Positions 22,769 through 32,003 of a stretch of 32,634 nucleotides of DNA are shown here, one piece after another. The stretch is from Chloroflexota bacterium. Its GTDB lineage: Bacteria; Chloroflexota; Dehalococcoidia; Lucifugimonadales; UBA3495. Both the position numbers and the translations under genes were made by a program. The stretch spans positions 1-32,634 of the forward strand of contig JADFFS010000020.1 in assembly GCA_022568195.1 (NCBI GenBank), given 5' to 3'. Positions within the stretch are counted from its first letter, which is position 1, and each line of letters begins with the position of its first letter. Below the pieces are notes generated by a model. It ran no database searches, had not been told where the DNA came from, and was given only the letters and a program-made list of their open reading frames with translations.

Positions 22769-24316
22769 TTAGCCGTACTGCTCTCTCAGGTCCCGCTTCA
22801 GCACTTTGCCCATAACGTTGCGGGGCAACTCATCAACGAAGACCACCGACCGGGGACGCTTGTAGCTCGCCAGCTTCTGCTGGCAATACTGGATCAAATC
22901 CTCTTCGCCGACGCTATCCTCCCGGCGGACCACCACGGCGCGGACCTCCTCTCCCCATTCCACGTCGGGCACGCCGATTACCGCGGCGTCTTCCACCTGG
23001 GGGTGGGCCATCAGCACCTGCTCCACTTCCTCGGGGGAGACCATCTCGCCGCCCCGTTTGATAAAGTCCTTGGCCCGGCCGGATAGGTAGATGTAGCTAT
23101 CCTCGTCCTGATAACCCAGGTCGCCGGTATATATCCAGCCGGAGCGGATTGCCTCCCGGGTTGCCGCCTCCTGCTGCCAGTATCCCCGCATCATCCGCGT
23201 ACCCCGGGCGACTATCTCGCCAACTTCGCCCGCCTTTACCGGGTTGCCGTCCTCGTCGACTATCCGGACCTCCACGTCCTCCAGGGGCTTTCCAATAGAG
23301 GTCAGCCGGCGCAGCTTGGTTTCTATCTCCTCGGGGCTGCCTTCCAGCACGTGGTCCTCGGGAGGAAGCATGGTTATGGTGGAAGCCGTCTCGGTCTGCC
23401 CGAAGGCGTTGATGAAGCGAGCACCGGGGAACCGGCGAATCGCCTCCCGGATTACCTCCATGGGCATGGGCGCCGCGCCGTAGGTCATGACCTCCAGGGA
23501 TGAGAGGTCGAACTCCTCGAATCGGGGGTGGTCCATGACATGCTTGAGCATGGTGGGGACCAGCATGGCCCGGCTGACGCGGTATCGCTGGACCAAGGTC
23601 ATCCATTCCAAAGGCTCGAACTGGCGCATGACCACCAACGTGCGGCCCCCGTAGACGGCAGCCAGGGCCGCTTGCAGGCCCGCGATATGGTACAGGGGGA
23701 CGGTGAGCAGGTTGGTTTCCTCGATGTCAGGATCGGCCGGATTCACCGTGGCCAGCAGATAGCTGGAGAAGCCGTCGTGGGTCAGCATCACTCCTTTGGG
23801 TACTCCGGTGGTGCCAGCGGTGAACATAATCACGGTGGTGTCGTCGTCCCCGGCCTCGGCGAAGTGGAGCTGGTCGGGGATGGCGTCGGCGATTAGGTCC
23901 TGGTAGGTCATTGCCGATGGAGGCGCCTCGCCGTCCAAGACCACTACCTGCTCGGTGGAGATACCGCTGCCGCCATTGTCCAGTAGGGGCAGGTACCGCT
24001 CCCCGATCAAAAGCAGACTGGGCTGGGCGACCTTAAGCATTTGCTCCAGCTCTTCGGACTTGGCACGGAAGTTGATGGGCACGTAGATGGCGTCCAGTTG
24101 GGCGATGGCGAAGTAGGCTTCGATGACCTCCGGACAGTTAACCTGCATGACCGCCACCCGGTCACCGGCGCCGACCCCCCGATCGGCCATCCCGTTGGCC
24201 AACCGGTTTACCCTCTCCTGAACGTCGGCAAAGGTAATCTCCTCGCCGTCAAAGTGCATGGCAACGCGGTCGGGCACTATGGCGCTGGCGATCATCAAAA
24301 AGTCGGTGGTGTTCAT
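22769..24316 (-). CDS. AMP-dependent acyl-CoA synthetase (fatty-acid/aryl-CoA ligase type)
   Basis: 515 residues with AGGAG 7 bases before the ATG. The P-loop A3 motif is FTAGTTGVPKG (about 165-175). Further motifs are YGAAPMPMEVI, the A5-type INAFGQTETAS, SGWIYTGDLG, LSGRAKDFIKRGGEMVSPEEVE and the C-terminal LPRNVMGKVLKRDL with the catalytic Lys504. All are intact. The enzyme should activate a carboxylic acid with ATP and CoA. Chain length or aromatic nature cannot be read from sequence. It lies 35 bases after the enoyl-CoA hydratase gene in the same orientation, so it likely feeds CoA esters to it. Confidence 0.92.
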   Translation of the reverse strand: MNTTDFLMIASAIVPDRVAMHFDGEEITFADVQERVNRLANGMADRGVGAGDRVAVMQVNCPEVIEAYFAIAQLDAIYVPINFRAKSEELEQMLKVAQPSLLLIGERYLPLLDNGGSGISTEQVVVLDGEAPPSAMTYQDLIADAIPDQLHFAEAGDDDTTVIMFTAGTTGVPKGVMLTHDGFSSYLLATVNPADPDIEETNLLTVPLYHIAGLQAALAAVYGGRTLVVMRQFEPLEWMTLVQRYRVSRAMLVPTMLKHVMDHPRFEEFDLSSLEVMTYGAAPMPMEVIREAIRRFPGARFINAFGQTETASTITMLPPEDHVLEGSPEEIETKLRRLTSIGKPLEDVEVRIVDEDGNPVKAGEVGEIVARGTRMMRGYWQQEAATREAIRSGWIYTGDLGYQDEDSYIYLSGRAKDFIKRGGEMVSPEEVEQVLMAHPQVEDAAVIGVPDVEWGEEVRAVVVRREDSVGEEDLIQYCQQKLASYKRPRSVVFVDELPRNVMGKVLKRDLREQYG

Positions 24317-24351
24317 GCGTTTACTCCTGTCCGGCTATTGCTCGACGGTGA

Positions 24352-25068
24352 CTAGGCCAACACCTGGATTGCCAGACGGGTCTCCAGCTCCAGGGCTTCC
24401 TCCAACGGTAGGTCCGCCCCCCTGGCCAGGGCGGTTTTCACGGCCGGCACAAGGCCGGTGACCGCCGATGCCAGGCGGTGAGCCACTTCCCATGCCTGGG
24501 CTAGCATGTCTTCCTCGGGCACGACGCGGGTGATCAAGCCGGTCTTCAGGGCCACTCCGGAGTCGAAACGCTGTCCGGTCAACAGCATCTCCATTGAAGG
24601 GCCCAGCCCGGCGTTCCTGGGCAGGGTCTGGGTGCCTCCCGCCGCCGGTATCATTCCCAACTGTACCTCGGGCAGGGCGAATACTGTTCCCTGAGCGGCC
24701 AGACGCAGGTCCCCGAACAGCGCGATCTCAACCCCAGAGCCGATGCAGTAACCGTGCACCGCGACAACCACGGGGACCGTCAACCCTAGGAATTGCCCCC
24801 AGACGTCCCGCTCCCAACGCACCTGCCGGGCCACCACCAGAGAAGGGGCGGTCCCGAACTCGGTCAGGTCGGCTCCGGCGCAAAAGGCCCGGCCTTCGCC
24901 CGTGACCAGCAATGCCCGGACGTCCGGGTCGTCGGCCACGGCGGCCAGGGCTTGGGAGAAATCGTCCCGCATCTGAATGTTGTAGGCATTCAGCACCTCG
25001 GGGCGGTTTAGGGAGATGCGGGCTACCGCTCCCACCTTTTCAAACAGTAAGGTTTCGAACCCTTTCAT
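24352..25068 (-). CDS. Enoyl-CoA hydratase/isomerase family protein
   Basis: 238 residues, slightly short for the family. The CoA-binding start NRPEVLNAYN is followed by the oxyanion-hole segment GEGRAFCAGADLTEF. Both hydratase Glu positions are present: Glu114 in GSGVEIALFGD and Glu134 in ALPEVQLGMIPAAGGTQTLP. An active hydratase is therefore plausible. The stop of the upstream PHP gene is only 6 bases before its ATG. Together with the acyl-CoA synthetase it forms a short CoA-ester catabolic operon. The specific substrate is unknown. Confidence 0.92.
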   Translation of the reverse strand: MKGFETLLFEKVGAVARISLNRPEVLNAYNIQMRDDFSQALAAVADDPDVRALLVTGEGRAFCAGADLTEFGTAPSLVVARQVRWERDVWGQFLGLTVPVVVAVHGYCIGSGVEIALFGDLRLAAQGTVFALPEVQLGMIPAAGGTQTLPRNAGLGPSMEMLLTGQRFDSGVALKTGLITRVVPEEDMLAQAWEVAHRLASAVTGLVPAVKTALARGADLPLEEALELETRLAIQVLA

Positions 25069-25074
25069 GGCAAT

Positions 25075-25617
25075 CTAGCTGTTGGGAGAAGCCCTGCGGT
25101 AGAGCTCATCCAACTCAAGTTCCGTGTATCGCAGGCCGATGTTCTCCAGGTTGTGCGCGTCGCTAACCTCGACCAGCATGAGGTCGTTGGCCTGGGCTAT
25201 CTCGGCCACTTGGGGTTTGCGAATATGCCAGTTGTGGATGTAGTTGTCTATCTCGATGGCGTGAACGTTGTCTTCTATGATGATGTTGGGAGAGTAGTAA
25301 CCTGGGTGGCAGTAAATTCGGAAGGTGCCTCCTTGGGGCAGGAATAGCTCGCTGATCTGATATTCATCGAAAGGACTTTGAGGCGGGCGCACCTCTATCT
25401 CCCATCCTGGGATGATGATTACTTCGCCGGGGAAGTGCTGCTCCACCAACTCTCTAAACTCGAAGGACCATTCCTTGTTGTGATGGTCGGTGATTGCGAT
25501 ACCGTCTATGCCGCGAGACTTGATCTGGGCCACCACTTTCTCCGCTATTTCCAAAGACGGAGGTTGGAAATTGAAGGCCTCCCATACGTGGGTGTGCAGG
25601 TCCAGCTTAACTTTCAC
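25075..25617 (-). CDS. PHP-domain metal-dependent phosphoesterase-like protein
   Basis: 180 residues from a GTG start (25617) with AAAGGGG upstream. The four PHP motifs are present: DLHTH (His8, His10), ITDHH (44-46), CHPG (His104) and SDAH (152-155), with Glu73/Glu75 in PGWEIEV. These residues form the metal cluster of the polymerase and histidinol phosphatase superfamily. The small single-domain size suits a nucleotide or phosphomonoester phosphatase or a related hydrolase. It leads the operon PHP, enoyl-CoA hydratase, acyl-CoA synthetase. The functional link to CoA-ester chemistry is not obvious. Confidence 0.88.
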   Translation of the reverse strand: MKVKLDLHTHVWEAFNFQPPSLEIAEKVVAQIKSRGIDGIAITDHHNKEWSFEFRELVEQHFPGEVIIIPGWEIEVRPPQSPFDEYQISELFLPQGGTFRIYCHPGYYSPNIIIEDNVHAIEIDNYIHNWHIRKPQVAEIAQANDLMLVEVSDAHNLENIGLRYTELELDELYRRASPNS

Positions 25618-25721
25618 TCGGTGAATACCCCTTTCTGAGTTAGCTAGCAGCCGCCGGCTCCGAGCCGTTGTTAGGCCGAGGATGTGACATTTCAGGGTCT
25701 AACACTGGCTCTCCACAGGCG

Positions 25722-26534
25722 TTACGGCCGGTCGAAGACCGCTTGCACCATGACTATGCGTCCCTCGTCGCGATTGCGCTGTTGGGCGTGAGTGATCGCG
25801 GTAAGTTCGTCGCCCATCAGGAGTTGCGGGAGAATAGGCGCCGGGCTTGCAGCGCCTGGCCTCGCAACATCCGCCGTCACGTCATCCCAAGCACGCGTGC
25901 GGAAGCCCGCGGGCTCGATCAGCGCGCGCATCTCCACAGGCGTACGCAAGAAGCTCGTTGCCGCGTCGCGCGCCCACATCAGCGGGAAGATGGGTGGTTG
26001 CACCGGCCCAGCCATCGGCTCCTGGAGCGCCAGCAGTCCGCCGGGCCGTAGCACGCGGTAAAAACCTGCATAAAGGAGCTCCTTGGCGGCGATGTTCATG
26101 CCGCTATTCTGTGTCCACACCGCGTCAAACTCACCGTCATCGAACGGCAACTCCAACGCATTGCCAACTTTATGCGTCACGCGGTCGCCTAGCCCCAGCC
26201 GGGCGGTGAGCTCGTCGGCTGCACGCACGTAGGACTCGGTCAGATCGACCACGGTCACGTGACAGCCGAACTCGACTGTCAGGGTGCGCGCTGGTCCGCC
26301 CAGGCCGCCGCCCACGTCCAACACCCGCAGTCCCGGCGTCAATCTGGCGAGGCGCGCAAGCCGCACGGTCGCCTCCTTGCCGCCGGGGTGAAACTGATCC
26401 ATGGGCGCCAGGTCGTCGATGGTCAGCGTATCGAGGTTCTTGCCTGATGCGGCAAGGGCATCGAGTATCGTCTGCCCCAGGCCGTCGCGGCCCCAGTAGT
26501 CGTCGGTCGTCTCGACGTTGCTCGCGTCACCCAT
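25722..26534 (-). CDS. SAM-dependent methyltransferase (UbiE/glycine-type class I)
   Basis: 270 residues from ATG 26534, chosen because GGAGGTG lies 5 bases upstream; a longer frame starts at 26579. The SAM motif I is VLDVGGGLGGPAR (from residue 71), followed by VTVVDLTESYV, then VGNALELPFDDGEFDAVWT and VLRPGGLLALQEP. The stretch DQFHPGGKEATVRLARLA before motif I resembles sarcosine/dimethylglycine and sterol-type methyltransferases. Its DNA is richer in CGCG/GCGC strings than its neighbours, which hints at separate ancestry. Acceptor unknown. It is likely its own unit. Confidence 0.88.
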   Translation of the reverse strand: MGDASNVETTDDYWGRDGLGQTILDALAASGKNLDTLTIDDLAPMDQFHPGGKEATVRLARLARLTPGLRVLDVGGGLGGPARTLTVEFGCHVTVVDLTESYVRAADELTARLGLGDRVTHKVGNALELPFDDGEFDAVWTQNSGMNIAAKELLYAGFYRVLRPGGLLALQEPMAGPVQPPIFPLMWARDAATSFLRTPVEMRALIEPAGFRTRAWDDVTADVARPGAASPAPILPQLLMGDELTAITHAQQRNRDEGRIVMVQAVFDRP

Positions 26535-26588
26535 TGACACCTCCGTTCTCAAACCAAGGATCATAAATAGTAAGACCAACGGCCCCTG

Positions 26589-27359
26589 TCACCGGCCGGT
26601 GTAGCGAGGCGTGCGTTTCTCCAAAAATGACTGTATGCCCTCCGCTCGGTCGGCGGTGCTTTGTAGAATGACGTTTAGGTCTGCTTCCAGCCGCAACCCC
26701 TCGGTCAGGGGTAGGTCCGTTCCCTTGATCACCGCTTCCTTGGCGTACCGGGCGGCGATGGGACCACCGGCGAGGATATCCTCCGCCAAAGCCCTCGTCT
26801 CGGCCTCCAGCCGGTCCGGCTCCACCACCCGATTGACCAACCCCAAGTCCAAGGCCTGCGCCGCATCTATGATCCTGGAGGTGAGGATCATGTCCCGCGC
26901 CCACGAGAGGCCGATCAGCCGGGGCAGACGCTGGGTGCCGCCGTCCCACGGAAATCCGCCCCTGGCCAGGTCGGTCAGCCCGAATCGGGCATTGCTCACG
27001 GCGATGCGCAGGTCGCCGGCCAAGGCCAGTTCCAGGCCGTGGTCGAGGGCATCACCGTTGATGGCCACGATCACCGGGACCGATACAAGAGCGATAGACG
27101 ACGCAACTTGAAGCTGACTCAGCCACTCCAGGCGCTCGGGCCCCGAACTCCCCGCCAACGCCGCCGGTGCCGGTTCCCGGCCTGCGGAGAACGCGCTGCC
27201 GGAAGCCGTCAGAATCACCAAATCCGTCGACTGGTCCTCCTGTATCGCCTGGAATACCTCCCGCAACTCTGCGGCCAGGCGGAGGTCCACGCGGTTGGCG
27301 CCATCTCCGGAATCCAAGGTCACTGTCGCCACCCGGCGGTCTTGGAGGAAGCGTAGCAA
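26589..27359 (-). CDS. Enoyl-CoA hydratase/isomerase-like protein, altered active site
   Basis: 256 residues if started at TTG 27359. The frame is open to 27938, but beyond here it crosses the divergent groES promoter and gene, so that part is not coding. No ATG or strong ribosome site marks the start; a GGGAGAGGG lies about 12 bases before the TTG. The fold is clear: ANRVDLRLAAELREVF, SGSAFSAGREP, INGDALDHGLELALAGDL and GGFPWDGGTQRLPRLIG. Glu110 is kept, but the second hydratase Glu is Asp130 (FGLTD in place of the usual QPE). The oxyanion loop is AGREP, not AGADL. It may be an isomerase, hydrolase or degenerate hydratase. Confidence 0.78.
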   Translation of the reverse strand: MLRFLQDRRVATVTLDSGDGANRVDLRLAAELREVFQAIQEDQSTDLVILTASGSAFSAGREPAPAALAGSSGPERLEWLSQLQVASSIALVSVPVIVAINGDALDHGLELALAGDLRIAVSNARFGLTDLARGGFPWDGGTQRLPRLIGLSWARDMILTSRIIDAAQALDLGLVNRVVEPDRLEAETRALAEDILAGGPIAARYAKEAVIKGTDLPLTEGLRLEADLNVILQSTADRAEGIQSFLEKRTPRYTGR

Positions 27360-27467
27360 ACGGTACGGAATGACCCTCTCCCTCAGGGTAAAAATGGGGC
27401 GTCTAAAGATGGGGTGCAAAGCAGGTAACCGGTAAGGTAGGTAAATAGTAGGACTACCAGCCGTCAC

Positions 27468-27499
27468 TTGACAAGGGTTTCCGCCTCTATTACCATAAT
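27468..27499 (+). promoter_or_regulatory. Candidate promoter for groESL
   Basis: TTGACA at 27468-27473 is followed 17 bases later by TACCAT (27491-27496), or 20 bases later by CATAAT (27494-27499). It lies about 80 bases before groES. Confidence 0.5.
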
Positions 27500-27502
27500 G
27501 GC

Positions 27503-27524
27503 GCACTCCCAGGCACGAGAGTGT
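27503..27524 (+). promoter_or_regulatory. CIRCE-like inverted repeat upstream of groES
   Basis: GCACTC (27503-27508), 10 bases, GAGTGT (27519-27524). CIRCE, the HrcA operator of groE operons, is TTAGCACTC-N9-GAGTGCTAA. The inner five bases of each arm match, but the outer bases do not and the spacer is one longer. Its position just after the -10 is right for an HrcA site. Confidence 0.35.
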
Positions 27525-27580
27525 ATGTGTCTGCATGTAAATAAATCCCCGATAATTCAGGATCAGAAAAGGAGGCAGAG

Positions 27581-27871
27581 GTGGCAAATTTTGTTCCGCT
27601 GGGCGAGAGGGTAGTAATTCTGCCCATCGAGCAAGAATCGACGACAAAAGGTGGGATTTTCCTACCGGACACCGCCAAGGAAAAACCGCAGGAAGGCGAG
27701 GTAGTGGCCGTAGGACCGGGCCGGACCGCCGATGACGGCTCGAGGATACCCATGGAGCTGTCCAAGGGCGATAAGGTAATCTACTCCAAATTCGCCGGAA
27801 CCGAGTATAAAGATGGCGATGACGAGTACCTGATTCTTCGCGAGAGCGATATCCTCGCCAAAATAGGTTAA
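27581..27871 (+). CDS. groES: Co-chaperonin GroES
   Basis: 96 residues from GTG 27581, with AAAAGGAGG (27567-27575) 5 bases upstream. The sequence follows GroES throughout: [18 protein letters not shown], the mobile loop [28 protein letters not shown], then [16 protein letters not shown] and a C-terminal [11 protein letters not shown]. It caps the GroEL chamber during ATP-driven folding in the cytoplasm. Length is standard. groEL starts 52 bases later behind its own strong ribosome site, so the two form the usual operon. Confidence 0.97.
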   Translation: MANFVPLGERVVILPIEQESTTKGGIFLPDTAKEKPQEGEVVAVGPGRTADDGSRIPMELSKGDKVIYSKFAGTEYKDGDDEYLILRESDILAKIG

Positions 27872-27890
27872 AACAACGGGCGGATTTTAA

Positions 27891-29543
<1,653 letters not shown>

Positions 29544-29576
29544 GCGGCGAGCTTTAACCTCCCAACGCTGGATTCC

Positions 29577-29602
29577 GACCGCCCCGATGATTCGGGGCGG
29601 TC
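29577..29602 (+). terminator. Terminator hairpin after groEL
   Basis: GACCGCCCCGA (29577-29587) pairs perfectly with TCGGGGCGGTC (29592-29602), loop TGAT, followed by GCTTATT. The stem is very stable; the T-run is weak. Confidence 0.7.
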
Positions 29603-29654
29603 GCTTATTGTCAAGGTCCGTTGTTGCCAAATAATCAACAACCCTGAGGCAAAT

Positions 29655-30380
29655 TTGGCCGATATTTTCACCAACGTTAAGGCCAACGGGAAGGCTAACG
29701 GCAAGGTTTATCCATCGCCCGAGTCGGCAATATACGACGTTACCGAAGGCGCCTCGGTGTTGATCGCGGGTTTTGGCGGCCAGGGCACTCCCGAGGGACT
29801 GATCCGGGCGTTGCAAGCCAAGGGCGTGGGCAACTTGACCTGTATCTGCCAGGGGGCCTGGCCCGGCCACCCGGAGATGGTGGATGTGGCCGCCCTGGTA
29901 GCCTCGGGACAGGTACGCAGGCTAGTCTCGCCCCTGGCGTTCTATCCAGGCGACGGCGGAGTTATAGAAGAGCGCTGGAAGTCCGGTGACCTGGAGATCG
30001 AGGCCGTGCCCCAGGGAGTGCTGGCCGAGCGTCTACGTGCCGGGGGAGCCGGTCTAGGCGGAGTCTTTCTGCCAGACAGTCTGGGCACCCGGTTCCAGCA
30101 AGGGAAACCGGCGCGGCGGTTCGGTGAGAAAGACCAGGAGAAAGACCATGTCTTTGAAATCGCGCTGCGGCCCGACTTCGCCCTGCTGAGAGCGTCGGCC
30201 TCGGATACTCTGGGGAACCTGATTTTTCAAGGGACCCAGCGTGGTTGGAACCCTGTCATGGCGATGGCCGGCCTGGTCAGCATCGCGGAGGTCGACCAGA
30301 TACTCGAACCCGGAGGTATTGACTCCGAGCGGGTCATCACCCCGGGGATTTTCGTCAACCGGGTCGTGCAAGCAGTCTAG
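29655..30380 (+). CDS. CoA-transferase alpha subunit (3-oxoacid/acyl CoA-transferase family I)
   Basis: 241 residues from TTG 29655, with GAGG 5 bases upstream; no ATG is available at this position. The alpha-subunit pattern is ASVLIAGFGGQGTPEGLIRA, then LEIEAVPQGVLAERLRAGGA, RPDFALLRASASDTLGN and a C-terminal VITPGIFVNRVVQ. Partner beta subunits carry the catalytic Glu. The next gene starts 47 bases downstream and contains a beta domain. The family moves CoA from acyl-CoA donors to a carboxylic acid. Donor and acceptor are not determined. The N-terminus carries an unusual short repeat, KANGKANGK. Confidence 0.88.
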   Translation: MADIFTNVKANGKANGKVYPSPESAIYDVTEGASVLIAGFGGQGTPEGLIRALQAKGVGNLTCICQGAWPGHPEMVDVAALVASGQVRRLVSPLAFYPGDGGVIEERWKSGDLEIEAVPQGVLAERLRAGGAGLGGVFLPDSLGTRFQQGKPARRFGEKDQEKDHVFEIALRPDFALLRASASDTLGNLIFQGTQRGWNPVMAMAGLVSIAEVDQILEPGGIDSERVITPGIFVNRVVQAV

Positions 30381-30427
30381 CCGACCCGCGCCTTCGGTGG
30401 CCGAAGTTCCCCGGCCTTACTCCAAAA

Positions 30428-31852
30428 ATGCCCGATTCACAGACACTAAACAACCAGCAAATGGCCCGGCGTGTAGCCAGGGAGTTCAGCTCGGGAGAGG
30501 TGGTGGCCCTGGGTTCGGGCCTGCCTTGTTTGATCCCGGAGGCTATACCGGCCGGCCAGGGAGTCCTTTTCCTCTCCGAGTCTGGAGCATTAGGGTACAC
30601 CGCTGGTCCGAATGGTCAGCCTAGGGACGGGGGACAGAACCTGTTGGACGCCGGCGGCCAAGGTGTCGCGGTGCTGCCCGGCGGGACCATTGTCAGCGCC
30701 GTCGACTATTGGGCCATGGTGCGAGGCGGACACGTTAACACCGCAGTAATTCAGCCGGCCCAGGTTAGCTCCACCGGAGATTTCAGCCACTGGACTACGG
30801 CCGCAACGCCGGGGCTGTTCTCCGCCGCCGGTGCAGTGGGTCTGGGGGTTGGCCCGGGCCGGGTAATCGCCATGATGCCGCACTCCGGCCCCGGCGGCGC
30901 ACCGACTCTGGTAGACCAATGCGCCTTCCCGGTGGACGGCGCCGGCTGTGTAACTCTGATAATCACCGATGTGGCGGTTTTTATCGTCGATGGGCACGGC
31001 CTGACCCTATTGGAGCTTGCTCCTGGCTGGAATGCCGACGACGTGGAGGCTATTACCGGGGCTCCCTTCACGCGGGCGGGGGAACTGCGCCTCATGTCCT
31101 TTGACCTTCAGGACTTGGCAGCGCCCAACAAGGTTTTCGACAGCGGATTGGCAGCGATTTGGGATTTGCCCGACGGTGCAACGGTCATGATCGACGGTTT
31201 TGCCGGTCCGGGCGGCATGCCCCAGTATTTGATGGTGTCTTTGCGAGATCATGGGGCCAAGGACCTAACCATGATCAGCAACACCGCTGGAGTCGCCCGG
31301 GTTATGGGCTTCGGCACACCAGAGGGAAGGCTGGCCATCGACCACAGTATCCTGGTGGATAGCCACCAGATCAGGAAAGCCATCGCGTCCTACCCCGTGT
31401 CTCCCTCGGCCGTCCGGCCCTCTGCCTTCGAGCTGGCCTTGCAGAGGGGCGAAGTGGACTTGGAAGTGGTGCCCCAGGGAACTCTGGCCGAGCGCATCAG
31501 AGCCGGCGGCGCAGGGGTAGCTGCCTTCTTCACCCCCACCGGGGTCGGGACATTGCTCACTGAAGGCAAAGAGACCCAGGTGATCGGCGGCAAGGAGTAC
31601 GTGTTGGAGCAGGCTTTGCGGGCGGACTTCTGCTTGATCCGGGGCCACAAGGCCGACACGTTGGGCAACGTGGTTTACAAGGGCACCTCTCGCAACTTCA
31701 ACGCGGTGATGGCCCCGGCGGCGGCCACCACGGTGATTGAGGTCGATGAGATCGTCGAGGCTGGTGAACTGGACCCCGAGGAGATTGTGACCCCCGGGGT
31801 TTACATAAACAGGATCGTAAAACGGCCGGACGGCTTCTCTCCATACGAGTAA
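30428..31852 (+). CDS. CoA-transferase fusion: beta domain then alpha domain
   Basis: 474 residues. Residues about 10-230 read as a beta subunit, with GVLFLSESGALGY holding the catalytic Glu (ESG), LLDAGGQGVAVLPGGTIVSA, AMVRGGHVNTAVIQPAQVSS and LTLLELAPGWNADDVEAIT. Residues about 235-474 read as an alpha subunit, with NKVFDSGLAAIWDLPDGATV, GFAGPGGMPQYLM, LEVVPQGTLAERIRAGGAG and EEIVTPGVYINRIVKR. The alpha part is clearly homologous to the previous gene. An internal ATG at 31094 sits exactly at the join, with GGGGGA upstream, so a free alpha subunit might also be made. Human SCOT-type fusions have the opposite order. The neighbours are a lone alpha and a lone beta, as expected from fusion inside a duplicated pair. 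Confidence 0.86.
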   Translation: MPDSQTLNNQQMARRVAREFSSGEVVALGSGLPCLIPEAIPAGQGVLFLSESGALGYTAGPNGQPRDGGQNLLDAGGQGVAVLPGGTIVSAVDYWAMVRGGHVNTAVIQPAQVSSTGDFSHWTTAATPGLFSAAGAVGLGVGPGRVIAMMPHSGPGGAPTLVDQCAFPVDGAGCVTLIITDVAVFIVDGHGLTLLELAPGWNADDVEAITGAPFTRAGELRLMSFDLQDLAAPNKVFDSGLAAIWDLPDGATVMIDGFAGPGGMPQYLMVSLRDHGAKDLTMISNTAGVARVMGFGTPEGRLAIDHSILVDSHQIRKAIASYPVSPSAVRPSAFELALQRGEVDLEVVPQGTLAERIRAGGAGVAAFFTPTGVGTLLTEGKETQVIGGKEYVLEQALRADFCLIRGHKADTLGNVVYKGTSRNFNAVMAPAAATTVIEVDEIVEAGELDPEEIVTPGVYINRIVKRPDGFSPYE

Positions 31853-31898
31853 CAGCCGCCGGTTGAGTCACCTCCGGACTGGAAAAGGGAATGAAATA

Positions 31899-31957
31899 GG
31901 CCGCAAAGGCACTGAGACACAAAGATTTAATACTCCGTGCCTCTGTGGCTCGGTGGC
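31899..31957. repeat. Intergenic hairpin repeat, second copy
   Basis: The arm GGCCGCAAAGGCACTGAGAC and the opposite arm ACTCCGTGCCTCTGTGGCTC enclose an ATTTAA loop. It is the same family as 22687-22751, with several compensating differences, and lies between the two CoA-transferase genes. Confidence 0.6.
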
Positions 31958-32003
31958 AAAGTCGGGGTGGCCGAAACAACGGTCCAAGGAAAAGGTGGCA
32001 GGT

